In this document: piece by piece, positions 19,155 to 35,277 of the stretch
How the letters are laid out: each line of letters opens with the position of its first letter
Numbering within the stretch: the first letter of the stretch is position 1
Source of the DNA: Micromonospora gifhornensis
GTDB taxonomy: Bacteria > Actinomycetota > Actinomycetes > Mycobacteriales > Micromonosporaceae
Reading direction: 5' to 3'
Assembly: GCF_016863515.1 (NCBI RefSeq)
Contig: NZ_BOPA01000013.1
Coordinates: forward strand, 24,980-88,979
Length of the DNA: 64,000 nucleotides
Notes under the pieces: generated by a model
The model's input: the letters and a program-made list of their open reading frames with translations, nothing else
The model's database searches: none
What the model was told of the DNA's origin: nothing
Position numbers and translations under genes: made by a program

Positions 19155-19201
19155 CCTGGCGGAACCTGCGCCCGACCGATCCGGCCGAGCTCGAGCCTTC
19201 G

Positions 19202-19489
19202 CTACTTGGCCTTCTCGAGGATCTCCACGAGCCGCCACCGCTTGGTGGCGGACAGCGGACGGGTCTCCATGATCAGGACCCGGTCGCCGATGCCCGCGGA
19301 GTTCTGCTCGTCGTGGACCTTGAGCTTGCTGGTCCGGCGCATGATCTTGCCGTACAGCGCGTGCTTGACACGGTCCTCGACCTCGACCACGACGGTCTTG
19401 TCCATCTTGTCGCTGACCACCAGGCCCTCGCGGACCTTACGGCGTCCCCGCACGAGCTCCGCGCCCGCGGTCGTCGTGTTCTCGCTCAT
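19202..19489 (-). CDS. rpsQ: 30S ribosomal protein S17
   Basis: The 95-residue OB-fold protein binds 16S rRNA helix 11. The core [21 protein letters not shown] and the [13 protein letters not shown] motif are conserved. The ATG overlaps the rpmC stop as ATGA. Confidence 0.97.
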   Translation of the reverse strand: MSENTTTAGAELVRGRRKVREGLVVSDKMDKTVVVEVEDRVKHALYGKIMRRTSKLKVHDEQNSAGIGDRVLIMETRPLSATKRWRLVEILEKAK

Positions 19490-19719
19490 GAAGCCACCTC
19501 AGTCGGCGCGGCCGAGAGCCCCAGCTCACGCTCACGCATGATCGTGTAGATCCGGGCGATCTCCCGACGGATGACCTGCAGCCGCCGGTTGTTGTCCAGC
19601 TGCCCGGTTGCGGCCTGCACGCGGAGGTTGAACAGCTCCGCCTTGGCCTCACGCAGCTTCGTGACCAGCTCCTCCTCGGAGAGCTCACGCAGCTCGGAGG
19701 GCTTGACGCCCGCTGCCAT
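19486..19719 (-). CDS. rpmC: 50S ribosomal protein L29
   Basis: The 77-residue protein lies at the polypeptide exit. It is a two-helix coiled coil ([34 protein letters not shown]). The ATG overlaps the rplP stop as TGATG. Confidence 0.97.
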   Translation of the reverse strand: MAAGVKPSELRELSEEELVTKLREAKAELFNLRVQAATGQLDNNRRLQVIRREIARIYTIMRERELGLSAAPTEVAS

Positions 19720-20144
19720 CAGGATTCACCCACTTCGCGCGTCACAATCCGGCACTTCATCGGGAGCTTGTGGATCGCGCGACGCATCGCCTCTCGCGCG
19801 ATCTGCTCGTTCGGGAAGGACATCTCGAAGAGAACCCGTCCCGGCTTGACGTTGGCGACCCACCACTCCGGCGAGCCCTTACCGGAACCCATCCGGGTTT
19901 CGGCCGGCTTCTTGGTGAGGGACTGGTCCGGGAAAATGGTGATCCAGACCTTGCCGCCACGCTTGATGTGACGGGTCATCGCGATACGCGCCGACTCGAT
20001 CTGCCGGTTGGTCACGTACGCCGGCTCGAGAGCCTGGATCCCGAACTCGCCGAACACCACCCGGTTGCCGCCCTTGGACGCGCCGCTACGGTCCGGGTGG
20101 TGCGGCTTGCGGAAGCCCTTCGGGGGCTTGCGCGGCATCAGCAT
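19719..20144 (-). CDS. rplP: 50S ribosomal protein L16
   Basis: The 141-residue protein is near the A site and peptidyl-transferase centre. It begins [15 protein letters not shown]. The conserved [12 protein letters not shown] and [18 protein letters not shown] motifs are complete. It starts 3 bases after rpsC. Confidence 0.97.
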   Translation of the reverse strand: MLMPRKPPKGFRKPHHPDRSGASKGGNRVVFGEFGIQALEPAYVTNRQIESARIAMTRHIKRGGKVWITIFPDQSLTKKPAETRMGSGKGSPEWWVANVKPGRVLFEMSFPNEQIAREAMRRAIHKLPMKCRIVTREVGES

Positions 20145-20147
20145 CTG

Positions 20148-21002
20148 TCAGCCCTCCTGCTGCGTTTCTGCCGCGGCGGCGACGGCGGACGTGTCCACCG
20201 GCTCGCCACTCGGCGTCTCGGCCTGCTGCGCGACGGTCGTCGCGGCAGCCCGGCCGGCCTCGGTGCCACCGGAGGTCGTACCGGACGAGCCGGAGCGACC
20301 ACGACGCGGCCGCTCGGGGCGGTCACCGCGATCCCGGCGCGGGCGCGACGGCGCCTCGGCCGGAGTCTCCCGACCCGGCACCGCGTCACCCTTGTAGATC
20401 CAGACCTTCACGCCGATGCGGCCGAAGGTGGTACGGGCCTCGAAGAAGCCGTACTCGATGTTGGCCCGCAGCGTGTGCAGCGGAACCCGACCCTCGCGGT
20501 AGAACTCCGTGCGGCTCATCTCGGCGCCGCCGAGGCGACCCGAGACCTGCACCCGGATGCCCTTGCACATCGGGTTCTTCATCGCCGACTGCATCGCCTT
20601 GCGCATCGCCCGACGGAAGCTGACCCGGCTCGAGAGCTGCTCGGCCACGCCCTGGGCAACCAGCTGCGCATCCGACTCGGGGTTCTTCACCTCGATGATG
20701 TTCAGCTGCACCTGCTTGCCGGTGAGCTTCTCCAGCTCGCCGCGGATCCGGTCGGCCTCCGCACCCTTACGGCCGATGACGATGCCCGGCCGGGCGGTGT
20801 GGATGTCAACGCGGACCCGGTCGCGGGTGCGCTCGATGTCGACCTTGGAAATGCCGGCGCGCTCCAGGCCCTTGGACATCATCCGGCGGATCTTGACATC
20901 CTCGCCGATGTAGTCCTTGTAGAGCTTGTCCGCGAACCAGCGGGACTTCCAGTCGGTCGAGATGCCGAGGCGGAACCCGTGCGGGTGAACCTTCTGACCC
21001 AT
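20148..21002 (-). CDS. rpsC: 30S ribosomal protein S3
   Basis: The 284-residue head protein has the KH domain motif [10 protein letters not shown]. The S3 fold ends near residue 215. The rest is an Arg/Ala/Thr-rich tail of about 65 residues, longer than in Escherichia coli but common in Actinobacteria. The ATG overlaps the rplV stop as TAATG. Confidence 0.97.
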   Translation of the reverse strand: MGQKVHPHGFRLGISTDWKSRWFADKLYKDYIGEDVKIRRMMSKGLERAGISKVDIERTRDRVRVDIHTARPGIVIGRKGAEADRIRGELEKLTGKQVQLNIIEVKNPESDAQLVAQGVAEQLSSRVSFRRAMRKAMQSAMKNPMCKGIRVQVSGRLGGAEMSRTEFYREGRVPLHTLRANIEYGFFEARTTFGRIGVKVWIYKGDAVPGRETPAEAPSRPRRDRGDRPERPRRGRSGSSGTTSGGTEAGRAAATTVAQQAETPSGEPVDTSAVAAAAETQQEG

Positions 21003-21457
21003 TACTCGGCGCCCTCCGTGTTGCTCTGCGTCTCGGCCGGTGCGCTCTGCGCCGCCGGTGCCGCCTTCTTCGCCGACTTCTTCGGCGCGGCCGGCGCCAC
21101 CGCCTCGACCGCCACCGTGATGTGGCAGGTGCGCTTACGGATCCGGTACGCCCGGCCCTGCGCCCGCGGCTGGAACCGCTTCATGGTCGGGCCCTCGTCC
21201 ACGAACGCCTCGCTGACGAGCAACGCGTCGGGGTCCAGCCGCTCGTTGTTCTCCGCGTTGGCGATCGCACTCGCGAGCACCTTGTACACCTGCTCGCTCG
21301 CAGCCTGCGGCGCGAACTGCAGCACCGTGAGAGCCTCCTTCGCGGGCAGGCCGCGGACGAGGTTGACCACCCGGCGCGCCTTCATCGGCGAGATGCGCAC
21401 GTATCGCGCAACCGCCCGCGCGCCCGGAAGCACCGGAGCGTCGCCCTTTCCTGGCAT
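21002..21457 (-). CDS. rplV: 50S ribosomal protein L22
   Basis: The 151-residue protein lines the exit tunnel, and mutations in its loop can give macrolide resistance in other bacteria. The core ([19 protein letters not shown]) is followed by an Ala/Pro-rich tail after about residue 122, an actinobacterial extension. Confidence 0.97.
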   Translation of the reverse strand: MPGKGDAPVLPGARAVARYVRISPMKARRVVNLVRGLPAKEALTVLQFAPQAASEQVYKVLASAIANAENNERLDPDALLVSEAFVDEGPTMKRFQPRAQGRAYRIRKRTCHITVAVEAVAPAAPKKSAKKAAPAAQSAPAETQSNTEGAE

Positions 21458-21497
21458 CGCTGTAACCCCTTGATCCTCTATCCGTATGCCCGCGGCG

Positions 21498-21779
21498 TCA
21501 GCGCCGGCGGCTCTTCCGGTCGTCCTTCTCGTGACCCTTGAACGTGCGGGTCAGCGCGAACTCGCCGAGCTTGTGCCCGACCATCGCCTCGGTCACGAAC
21601 ACCGGGACGTGCTTACGTCCGTCGTGCACCGCGATCGTGTGCCCGAGCATCTCCGGGATGATCGTCGAGCGCCGCGACCAAGTCTTGATGACGTTCTTCG
21701 AGCCCTTTTCGTTCTGCGTCTCCACCTTCTTGAGCAGGTGGTCGTCGATGAACGGGCCCTTCTTCAGGCTGCGAGGCAT
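21498..21779 (-). CDS. rpsS: 30S ribosomal protein S19
   Basis: The 93-residue head protein begins [19 protein letters not shown] and has the [20 protein letters not shown] motif. It lies between rplB and rplV. Confidence 0.97.
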   Translation of the reverse strand: MPRSLKKGPFIDDHLLKKVETQNEKGSKNVIKTWSRRSTIIPEMLGHTIAVHDGRKHVPVFVTEAMVGHKLGEFALTRTFKGHEKDDRKSRRR

Positions 21780-21791
21780 GTCTTATCTCCC

Positions 21792-22631
21792 TCAGCCGCG
21801 CTTACGCGTGGCGTAGCGGCGGCGGACGATCAGCCGGTCACTCGGCTGGCCCTTACGACGGGTGCGGCCCTCGGGCTTACCCTGCGGGTTGACCGGGTGG
21901 CGACCACCGGAGGTCTTGCCCTCGCCACCACCGTGCGGGTGGTCGACCGGGTTCATGGCCACACCACGGACGGTCGGGCGCTTGCCCTTCCACCGCATCC
22001 GGCCGGCCTTACCCCAGTTGATGTTCGACTGGTCGGCGTTGCCGATCTCGCCGATGCTGGCCCGGCACCGCACGTCCACACGCCGGATCTCACCCGACGG
22101 CATACGCAGGGTGGCGTACACGCCCTCCCGGCCGAGCAGCTGGATGCCGACGCCGGCCGAGCGGGCCAGCTTGGCCCCGCCACCCGGACGCAGCTCCACG
22201 TTGTGGATGGTGGTACCGACCGGGATGTTGCGCAGCGGCAGGTTGTTGCCCGGCTTGATGTCGGCGCCCGGACCGGACTCGACCCGGTCGCCCTGCTTCA
22301 GGTCCTTCGGCGCGATGATGTACCGCTTCTCGCCGTCGGCGTAGTGCAGCAGCGCGATGCGCGCGGTGCGGTTCGGGTCGTACTCGATGTGCGCGACCTT
22401 GGCCGGCACACCGTCCTTGTCGACCCGCTTGAAGTCGATGATCCGGTACTGCCGCTTGTGGCCGCCGCCCTGGTGCCGGGCGGTGATCCGCCCGTGGGCG
22501 TTACGCCCACCCTTCTTCGGCAGCGGTGCCAGCAGCGACTTCTCAGGCGTCGACCGGGTGATCTCGGCGAAGTCGGCGACGCTGGAGCCACGCCGGCCCG
22601 GCGTCGTCGGCTTGTACTTACGGATAGCCAT
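21792..22631 (-). CDS. rplB: 50S ribosomal protein L2
   Basis: The 279-residue protein is among the most conserved in the large subunit and is needed for subunit association and peptidyl transfer. The key histidine motif [13 protein letters not shown] is intact, and the length is normal. Confidence 0.98.
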   Translation of the reverse strand: MAIRKYKPTTPGRRGSSVADFAEITRSTPEKSLLAPLPKKGGRNAHGRITARHQGGGHKRQYRIIDFKRVDKDGVPAKVAHIEYDPNRTARIALLHYADGEKRYIIAPKDLKQGDRVESGPGADIKPGNNLPLRNIPVGTTIHNVELRPGGGAKLARSAGVGIQLLGREGVYATLRMPSGEIRRVDVRCRASIGEIGNADQSNINWGKAGRMRWKGKRPTVRGVAMNPVDHPHGGGEGKTSGGRHPVNPQGKPEGRTRRKGQPSDRLIVRRRYATRKRG

Positions 22632-22643
22632 TGTCTACACCCC

Positions 22644-22946
22644 TCAGCTGACCGGGCCGCCGAAGGCGTCAATACGGTCGCCCTCAGCCAGCTTCACCAT
22701 CGCGCGCTTGGTGTTCTTGCGCTTGCCGAACCCGGTGCGGGTCCGCTTGCGCTTGCCCTCGCGGTTGAGCGTGTTGACCGTCAGGACACGGACGTTGAAG
22801 ATCTGCTCGATAGCGATCTTGATCGCGGTCTTGTTCGCGTCCGGGTGCACCAGGAAGGTGTACCAGTTCCGGTTCAGCTCGCTGTAGCTCTTCTCCGAGA
22901 CGACCGGCGCAACGATGATGTCGCGCGGGTCGGCGATCGTGCTCAC
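22644..22946 (-). CDS. rplW: 50S ribosomal protein L23
   Basis: The 100-residue protein is at the tunnel exit and docks trigger factor and SRP. It contains [14 protein letters not shown] and the [20 protein letters not shown] stretch. The GTG start overlaps the rplD stop as GTGA. Confidence 0.97.
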   Translation of the reverse strand: MSTIADPRDIIVAPVVSEKSYSELNRNWYTFLVHPDANKTAIKIAIEQIFNVRVLTVNTLNREGKRKRTRTGFGKRKNTKRAMVKLAEGDRIDAFGGPVS

Positions 22947-23593
22947 TTGCCACCCTCCTCGGTGGTCTCGGCGGGAACGCCCAGGAACTCGTCCAGGGCC
23001 TCCTTGGTGAAGACCACGTCGTCGGCCACCAACACGTCGTACGTGTTGAGCTGGCCGGCTTCGATCAGGTGCACCCGCGGCTCGTTGCGCAGCGACACCC
23101 AGTTCAGCTCGTCGACGCTGCTCAGCACGACCAGCACCCGGCGGGCCTCGGTCACCTTGGTGAGCGCGGCCAGCGCGGCCTTGGTCGACGGCTTCTCGCC
23201 CGAGACGAACGCCTCGACGACGTGCACCTGCCCGGCGCGTGCCCGGTCCGAGAGGGCGCCACGCAGAGCGGCAGCCTTCATCTTCTTCGGGGTGCGCTGG
23301 CTGTAGTCGCGCGGCACCGGGCCGTGCACCACGCCACCGCCGGCGAACTGCGGCGCGCGGATCGAGCCCTGCCGGGCCCGACCGGTGCCCTTCTGCTTGT
23401 AGGGCTTCTTGCCGCCGCCGGAGACTTCGCCCCGGGTCTTGGTCTTGTGCGTGCCCTGCCGAGCCGCGGCCAGCTGCGCCACCACGACCTGGTGCATCAG
23501 CGGCACGTTGGCCTGCACGTCGAAGATGTCCCCGGGAAGCTCGACCGAGCCGGTCTTGGTGCCCTCGGAGTTCAAGACGTCAACGGTGGTCAC
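22943..23593 (-). CDS. rplD: 50S ribosomal protein L4
   Basis: The 216-residue protein has a loop that reaches the exit tunnel ([20 protein letters not shown]). In Escherichia coli L4 represses the S10 operon, but no such leader structure was modelled here. The GTG start overlaps the rplC stop as GTGA. Confidence 0.97.
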   Translation of the reverse strand: MTTVDVLNSEGTKTGSVELPGDIFDVQANVPLMHQVVVAQLAAARQGTHKTKTRGEVSGGGKKPYKQKGTGRARQGSIRAPQFAGGGVVHGPVPRDYSQRTPKKMKAAALRGALSDRARAGQVHVVEAFVSGEKPSTKAALAALTKVTEARRVLVVLSSVDELNWVSLRNEPRVHLIEAGQLNTYDVLVADDVVFTKEALDEFLGVPAETTEEGGK

Positions 23594-24255
23594 TTGGCCG
23601 CACCGCCCTTCTTCGCCTTCGTCTTGGCCGCAGTGCGGACCAGGACCAGCGCGCCCTTCGGGCCGGGAATGGCACCGCGGACGAGCAGGAGGTTGTTCTC
23701 GGTGTCGACCGCCTGGACGGTCAGGTTCTGCACGGTGTAGCGCACGCCGCCCATGCGGCCCGCCATCCGGGTGCCCTTGAAGACCCGACCCGGGGTGGCG
23801 CAGGCGCCGATGGAGCCCGGCGAGCGGTGCTTGCGCTCGACACCGTGGCTGGCGCGCAGACCGTGGAAGCCGTGCCGCTTCATCGGGCCGGCGTAGCCCT
23901 TGCCCTTGGTCTTGCCGGTGACGTCGATCGAGATGCCGGCCGGGAACTCCTCGACCGTGATCTCCTGACCGAGCGAGTAGTCCGCGGCGTCGGAGGTGCG
24001 CAGCTCGACGATGTGCCGGCGCGGCGCCACGTCAGCCTTCGCGTAGTGCCCACGCAGCGGCTTCTTGGCCTTGCGCGGGTCGATCGTGCCGTACGCCAGC
24101 TGGACCGCGGAGTAACCGTCCTTGTCGGCGTCACGAACCTGGCTGATGACGCACGGGCCGGCCTGAACCACGGTCACCGGAACAACCTTGTTGTTGTCCC
24201 AGACCTGGGTCATGCCGAGCTTCGCGCCCAGGATCCCCTTAACTTGCCTGTCCAT
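23590..24255 (-). CDS. rplC: 50S ribosomal protein L3
   Basis: The 221-residue protein is needed early in large-subunit assembly and reaches the peptidyl-transferase centre. It begins [20 protein letters not shown]. The motif [20 protein letters not shown] is conserved. It follows rpsJ by 11 bases. Confidence 0.97.
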   Translation of the reverse strand: MDRQVKGILGAKLGMTQVWDNNKVVPVTVVQAGPCVISQVRDADKDGYSAVQLAYGTIDPRKAKKPLRGHYAKADVAPRRHIVELRTSDAADYSLGQEITVEEFPAGISIDVTGKTKGKGYAGPMKRHGFHGLRASHGVERKHRSPGSIGACATPGRVFKGTRMAGRMGGVRYTVQNLTVQAVDTENNLLLVRGAIPGPKGALVLVRTAAKTKAKKGGAAK

Positions 24256-24266
24256 GTGTCCGGTCC

Positions 24267-24575
24267 CTACAGCTTGATCTCGATGTCGACGCCAGCCGGC
24301 AGGTCGAGGCGCATGAGCGAGTCGACCGTCTTCGGGGTCGGGTCGATGATGTCGATCAGCCGCTTGTGCGTACGCATCTCGAAGTGCTCGCGCGAGTCCT
24401 TGTACTTGTGCGGCGAGCGGATGACGCAGAAACGGTTGATCTCCGTGGGCAGCGGCACCGGGCCCGCGACCTGCGCCCCGGTACGCGTCACCGTCTCGAC
24501 GATCTTCCGCGCCGAGGAGTCGACGACCTCGTGGTCATAGGCCTTGAGCCGGATGCGGATCTTCTGTCCCGCCAT
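24267..24575 (-). CDS. rpsJ: 30S ribosomal protein S10
   Basis: The 102-residue protein is also the NusE partner of NusB in antitermination. I chose the ATG giving [19 protein letters not shown]. The longer frame from 24746 adds 57 residues with no family similarity. It is the first gene of the S10 cluster, about 300 bases after the predicted promoter. Confidence 0.97.
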
Positions 24576-24925
24576 GGTGGCTTCTGTTCCTTCTCTCGAT
24601 GCCGCTGTGTTGCGGGTGTCCTGTACCGGCTGGTACAGACCCTCTTCGCCCACCCCCGCGGTCGGGCGTGTCGCGTTCTGTGGCCCAGCTCCGCCCCAAC
24701 CTTCCGGAGCGATCCTGACCGCGGTGGGTCGAGGCGCCGATCGCACTACCGCGACCTGAACGCCGCGCGAGGGTGGTTGACGGGTGAACCGCCAACCACC
24801 CCACGCCCGACTGTCCTGCCTACCCGGAGGTTCGACGTGAGTCGAACGCGGGCAGCGAACTGTCGTTACGCAACCTGACTAGTATGCCGCACGACCGGCG
24901 GCGGGTCTAATCGGGGTTACCCAGC
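24576..24925 (-). promoter_or_regulatory. rpsJ leader and promoter region
   Basis: This 350-base gap between tuf and rpsJ has no gene. A possible promoter has -35 TAGACC (24904-24909), a 17-base spacer and -10 CATACT (24881-24886), each matching consensus at four of six bases. It would leave a leader of about 300 bases. A perfect 7-bp hairpin (24830-24836 with 24841-24847) lies inside the leader. It may end tuf transcripts or regulate rpsJ. Confidence 0.4.
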
Positions 24926-26119
24926 TCACTTGATGATCTTGGTGACGCGACCAGCGCCGACCGTACGGCCACCCTCCCGGATCGCGAACTTGAGGTTTTC
25001 CTCCATCGCGATGGGCTGGATCAGCTTCACGGTCATCGTGGTGTTGTCACCCGGCATGACCATCTCGGTGCCCTCGGGGAGGGTGACGACACCGGTGACG
25101 TCCGTGGTCCGGAAGTAGAACTGCGGACGGTAGTTCTGGAAGAACGGGGTGTGCCGGCCGCCCTCCTCCTTGGAGAGGATGTAGACCGTCGCCTCGAACT
25201 CGGTGTGCGGGGTCGTGGTGCCCGGCTTGACGACCACCATGCCGCGCTCGACGTCCTCGCGCTTGATGCCACGCAGCAGCAGACCGACGTTCTCACCCGC
25301 GCGGGCCTCGTCGAGCAGCTTGCGGAACATCTCGATGCCGGTGCAGACCGTCTTCTGCGACTTCTCGCGGATACCGACGATCTCCACCTCCTCGTTCGGC
25401 TTGAGGATGCCGCGCTCCGCGCGACCGGTGACGACGGTGCCACGACCGGTGATCGTGAAGACGTCCTCGATCGGCATCAGGAACGGCTTCTCGGTCTCGC
25501 GCTCCGGCTGCGGGATCGCGGTGTCGACAGCGTTCATCAGCTCCAGCAGGCGCCCGGTCCACTCCGGGTCACCCTCCAGGGCCTTGAGCGCCGAGACACG
25601 CACGACCGGCAGGTCGTCGCCCGGGTACTCCTGCGACGAGAGCAGCTCACGAACCTCGAGCTCGACGAGCTCCAGCAGCTCCTCGTCGTCGACCATGTCG
25701 CTCTTGTTCAGCGCCACGACGATGTACGGCACGCCGACCTGGCGGGCCAGCAGCACGTGCTCGCGGGTCTGCGGCATCGGGCCGTCGGTCGCGGCGACCA
25801 CCAGGATCGCGCCGTCCATCTGGGCGGCACCGGTGATCATGTTCTTGATGTAGTCGGCGTGACCGGGGCAGTCGACGTGCGCGTAGTGCCGCGCCTCGGT
25901 CTGGTACTCGACGTGCGCGATCGAGATCGTGATGCCCCGGGCCTTCTCCTCCGGCGCCTTGTCGATCTCGTCGAACGGCGTGTACGGGTTCAGGTCGGGG
26001 TACTGGTCGTGCAGGACCTTCGTGATGGCCGCCGTCAGCGTCGTCTTACCGTGGTCGATGTGACCAATGGTGCCGATGTTGACGTGCGGCTTAGTCCGCT
26101 CGAACTTCGCCTTCGCCAC
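24926..26119 (-). CDS. tuf: Elongation factor Tu
   Basis: The 397-residue GTPase brings aminoacyl-tRNA to the ribosome. The G1 motif GHIDHGKT, G3 DCPGH and G4 NKSD are intact, and domains 2 and 3 are complete. The GTG start has an AGGAGG site 8 bases upstream. This is the only tuf in the window. A hairpin in the gap after fusA may adjust its level. Confidence 0.98.
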   Translation of the reverse strand: MAKAKFERTKPHVNIGTIGHIDHGKTTLTAAITKVLHDQYPDLNPYTPFDEIDKAPEEKARGITISIAHVEYQTEARHYAHVDCPGHADYIKNMITGAAQMDGAILVVAATDGPMPQTREHVLLARQVGVPYIVVALNKSDMVDDEELLELVELEVRELLSSQEYPGDDLPVVRVSALKALEGDPEWTGRLLELMNAVDTAIPQPERETEKPFLMPIEDVFTITGRGTVVTGRAERGILKPNEEVEIVGIREKSQKTVCTGIEMFRKLLDEARAGENVGLLLRGIKREDVERGMVVVKPGTTTPHTEFEATVYILSKEEGGRHTPFFQNYRPQFYFRTTDVTGVVTLPEGTEMVMPGDNTTMTVKLIQPIAMEENLKFAIREGGRTVGAGRVTKIIK

Positions 26120-26277
26120 TGGTGTCCTCCTGTGGACTTCTTGGTTCGTTCGCCCCGGTACGCCACGAGTGGCGCTTAGGACTCTGTCGACAGCCTTTCC
26201 GGCCTGACGGCCGGGAAGCTTTTGTGGGCTCTGCGGCGATGAAGCCTACAGGCCCGGAATTCACCCAATCCGACCGA

Positions 26278-26312
26278 GGTGGTCGCGGTCGGGGAAACCT
26301 CCCGCGACCACC
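26278..26312 (-). terminator. Hairpin between fusA and tuf
   Basis: A perfect 11-bp stem (26278-26288 with 26302-26312) follows the fusA stop codon by 22 bases. A second, weaker hairpin (about 26197-26218) lies closer to tuf. These are probably attenuation or RNA-processing sites. The 215-base gap has no gene. Confidence 0.55.
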
Positions 26313-26334
26313 GTCGGCTCAGCTCAGGCGGACG

Positions 26335-28431
<2,097 letters not shown>

Positions 28432-28471
28432 TTCAATCCCTACTTATCGTCGTCCCGACACAACTGGTGGC

Positions 28472-28499
28472 GGCCCCGGCGCCGGTAGGCGCCGGGACC
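28472..28499 (-). terminator. Hairpin between rpsG and fusA
   Basis: A 12-bp stem (28472-28483 with 28488-28499, one mismatch) has a GGTA loop and begins 8 bases beyond the rpsG stop codon. It is likely a partial attenuator or processing site within the str cluster. Confidence 0.5.
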
Positions 28500-28506
28500 T
28501 CAGGTG

Positions 28507-28977
28507 TTACCAGCGGTAGTGCGCGAAGGCCTTGTTGGACTCCGCCATCTTGTGGGTGTCCTCACGCCGCTTGACGGCGGCACCGAGGCCGTTGCTCGCG
28601 TCCAGCAGCTCGTTCATCAGCCGCTCGACCATGGTCTTCTCGCGGCGGGCGCGGGAGTAGGTGACCAGCCAGCGCAGCCCCAGCGTGGTCGCCCGGGCGG
28701 GACGGACCTCGACCGGAACCTGGTAGGTCGCGCCACCGACACGGCGGCTGCGGACCTCGAGGGTCGGCTTGACGTTGTCCATCGCGCGCTTGAGCGTGAC
28801 GACCGGGTCGGTGCCGCTCTTCTCGCGGCAGCCCTCCAGGGCGGCGTAGACGATGCGCTCGGCGAGCTGACGCTTGCCGCGAAGCAGGATCTTGTTTACC
28901 AGCTGGGTGACCAGCGGCGAGTTGTACACCGGGTCAGCGACCAGCGGCTTACGCGGGGCAGGTCCCTTACGCGGCAT
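28507..28977 (-). CDS. rpsG: 30S ribosomal protein S7
   Basis: The 156-residue head-assembly protein begins [20 protein letters not shown]. The earlier in-frame start (29037) lies within rpsL and is rejected. The [22 protein letters not shown]-terminus is typical apart from its break at the final Trp. It starts one base after the rpsL stop. Confidence 0.97.
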   Translation of the reverse strand: MPRKGPAPRKPLVADPVYNSPLVTQLVNKILLRGKRQLAERIVYAALEGCREKSGTDPVVTLKRAMDNVKPTLEVRSRRVGGATYQVPVEVRPARATTLGLRWLVTYSRARREKTMVERLMNELLDASNGLGAAVKRREDTHKMAESNKAFAHYRW

Positions 28978-28978
28978 G

Positions 28979-29353
<375 letters not shown>

Positions 29354-29861
29354 CGGGTTTCTCCGCTCCCTTCGGCCGCTTTCGCGACCGCGCCGTCTGC
29401 CGTAGCCGACCTGATGACCGGCTCTCCTACATTCCGACCAGGGCCACCTCGCGGAGGTCCCGGCACCCGCGGTCGGGCGTGTCGCCCGATCACGGTCCCG
29501 GTTCCGCACGCTTGTGAGCGCAGCCCCGGGGGTCTGTCACCGGCACACGCGACCGTGCGCCGGATCTTTGGCTCATTCGTGGCGCCTTCCGGAAACCGGA
29601 GGCCGGATCCAGCGCACGCACGATTTGCCCGGGCTGGCCCGGGCACAAGGGGAAAGAGTACCTACCACAGCCGCGCAGGTCAAAACGGGAGACCTGCCGA
29701 ACTTCTCACCGCTCGGCAACCGGCTCCGTCGCTCCACCCGCCCGTGATGGGCACCTACAGATACAAGTGTACCGGCTCCACCGGAAACCACCCGCCGAGC
29801 CCCCGAGCCGAGGCCAGCAGTCTGACGCGCGGCAACAGCCGCTTCTGATCAGGCATCTTGC
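29354..29861 (-). promoter_or_regulatory. str operon promoter and long rpsL leader
   Basis: This 508-base stretch has no gene. It holds a near-consensus promoter: -35 TTGACC (29678-29683), a 17-base spacer and -10 TACTCT (29655-29660). Transcription would begin near 29648, leaving about 295 untranslated bases before rpsL. The part upstream of the -35 box (29684-29861) shows nothing I can name. Confidence 0.7.
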
Positions 29862-30686
29862 TCAGGCCAGCGTCAGCAGGAGGGCCAGGCCCACGCCGAG
29901 CAGGCTCAACAGCAACCCGACGCCGCCGCAGCTGATCCCGGCGATGGCGAGACCACGGCCGGTGAACCGCACCGCCGGCGCCGGCGTCGGCCGCCGGATC
30001 TGCCGGACGCCCAGCAGGCCCGCCACGAGGGCACCGGCCCCGGTGAGGCCGCCGAGGGTGGCGAAGGACCCGGCCGCCCAGACACCGTTCAGCCCGCCCC
30101 CCACCGAACCCACACAGATGACCAGGAACGACACCAGAATGGAGATGATGCCGGCGATCAGGGAGCCGACCGCCAGGCCCGAAGTGACCGGCGGCACATC
30201 CAGGTGCACCATGGCGAACGGAGTGCCCGGTACGGGCTCCACCCGACTCGGCGGTCGGGGCCGCTCCTGCGGCGGCGGGACCCGGCCACCACCGCCGTGC
30301 CCCGGGCCGGAACCCCACCCGCCGGGTACGCCCACACCCGGCCCACCCACCGGCCCGGACGGCACAGCCCCGAACGGCGGCCCGGACGGACCGGGTCCGA
30401 ACGGCGGCGCGGACGGTACGGGTCCGTACGGCGGCGCGGACGGTACGGGTCCGTACGGGGCAGAGGGTGGAGATCCGAACGACGGCCCGGAGGGAACGGA
30501 CCCGAACGGCGGCGCGGAGGGTACGGGTCCGTGCGGGGTCGGTGGAGACGGCGGGTGCCCGGCGGAGAGGTCTGCCCCGGTCGGTCCCGGTGATGTCCAG
30601 CTGCCCGGTTCCGGTGCACCGGCCTCCGAGCGCCCGGCGGTGGGCTGAGCGGGTTCGCCGCTCTCGGGACGCGCCGGTTCCGTCAC
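29862..30686 (-). CDS. DUF4190-type membrane protein with a Pro/Gly repeat region
   Basis: The 274-residue product starts at a GTG placed 6 bases after a perfect AGGAGG. The earlier in-frame ATG lies on or before that site. The N-terminal half is disordered and Pro/Gly/Ser-rich, with nine-residue repeats of the type PYGPVPSAP. The C-terminal 110 residues have about three hydrophobic helices (SGLAVGSLIAGIISIL, ATLGGLTGAGALVAGLLG, GISCGGVGLLLSLLGVGLAL) matching the DUF4190 pattern. The function is unknown. It follows a similar small membrane gene behind rpoC. Confidence 0.75.
   Translation of the reverse strand: MTEPARPESGEPAQPTAGRSEAGAPEPGSWTSPGPTGADLSAGHPPSPPTPHGPVPSAPPFGSVPSGPSFGSPPSAPYGPVPSAPPYGPVPSAPPFGPGPSGPPFGAVPSGPVGGPGVGVPGGWGSGPGHGGGGRVPPPQERPRPPSRVEPVPGTPFAMVHLDVPPVTSGLAVGSLIAGIISILVSFLVICVGSVGGGLNGVWAAGSFATLGGLTGAGALVAGLLGVRQIRRPTPAPAVRFTGRGLAIAGISCGGVGLLLSLLGVGLALLLTLA
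30370..30528. repeat. Six tandem repeats of about 27 bp
   Basis: Units begin at 30370, 30397, 30424, 30451 (24 bp), 30475 and 30502 and encode nine-residue Pro-rich repeats in the DUF4190 protein. Units two and three differ by only one base, so copy number may vary between strains. Confidence 0.8.
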
Positions 30687-30783
30687 GGGAATCCTCCTCA
30701 TCGGCCGCGTCCGCCGCCGTGCGGCGGACACCGTCAGGCTACCGTCGCCGGTCAGCCCACCGGCCTGCGGCGCGAGAGCGGTC

Positions 30784-31158
30784 TCAGTCCATGTTCGGCG
30801 CGAAGTCGTGCCCGTAGGGTGCCTCGGCGAGCCGGATCACGCCGATCACCAACGCGACGACCACACTCACCGCGACCAGCCCCAGGCCCGTCCAGGCCAG
30901 GGTCTCCCCCCGCCGCAGCCAGGCCGCGCCGGTCAGGAACCCCCCTGAGGCGTACGCCTCGCGGCGCGCCTGCCGGGCCAACTGGAGCGCCACCGTGGCC
31001 GGCACCACTCCCCCGATGAACAGTCCGGTCAGCGCACCCATCAGTCCGAGCGCGAAGACGGCCCGCGCCTTCGTGGCCCGGACCGGATCCGGGTCGAGCG
31101 GATGCCGGGGCGGCCCGGGCGGTGAAGCGACCGGCATCGGTCCGGCGGCGGTCGTCAT
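30784..31158 (-). CDS. Small DUF4190-like membrane protein
   Basis: The 124-residue product has a Pro-rich N-terminus (about 1-28) and two or three hydrophobic helices (about 33-60 and 84-108). It ends in a short polar tail. It resembles the C-terminal half of the next gene (29862-30686), so the two may be paralogues. It lies between the rpoC terminator and that gene. The function is unknown. Confidence 0.65.
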   Translation of the reverse strand: MTTAAGPMPVASPPGPPRHPLDPDPVRATKARAVFALGLMGALTGLFIGGVVPATVALQLARQARREAYASGGFLTGAAWLRRGETLAWTGLGLVAVSVVVALVIGVIRLAEAPYGHDFAPNMD

Positions 31159-31212
31159 GCCTCCATCATGCCCCGCCCTCGGCGGATCGGTAGGAGCATG
31201 ACCGCCGCCACC

Positions 31213-31253
31213 GACGACGAGGCCCCCGGCGGGTTGCCGGGGGCCTCGTCGTC
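31213..31253 (-). terminator. rpoBC operon terminator
   Basis: A perfect 18-bp stem (31213-31230 with 31236-31253) with a 5-base loop lies 13 bases after the rpoC stop codon. It is among the strongest terminators in the window. Confidence 0.85.
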
Positions 31254-31265
31254 AGAGCGAACAAC

Positions 31266-35153
<3,888 letters not shown>

Positions 35154-35202
35154 GTTCAATTCCCTCACACGTCGCTTGTTGCGTCAGCAGCTCACCGGGT
35201 TT

Positions 35203-35270
35203 GTTTCGGAGCGGAGCGACCCTCGCACGGTCAACCTGCCCGCCTGGAGTGGGTCGCCCCGCTCCGAAAC
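35203..35270 (-). other. Long stem-loop in the rpoB-rpoC gap
   Basis: A 12-bp perfect stem (35203-35214 with 35259-35270) continues, after one mismatch, for 7 more pairs (35216-35222 with 35251-35257) around a 28-base loop. It fills most of the 124-base gap and lies between two genes that must be made in equal amounts. Confidence 0.7.
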
Positions 35271-35277
35271 CCCAACG

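Noticed and set aside
30687..30731. Longer start for the DUF4190 protein
   Set aside because: The GTG at 30686 has a perfect AGGAGG at the right distance, and the upstream ATG overlaps that site.
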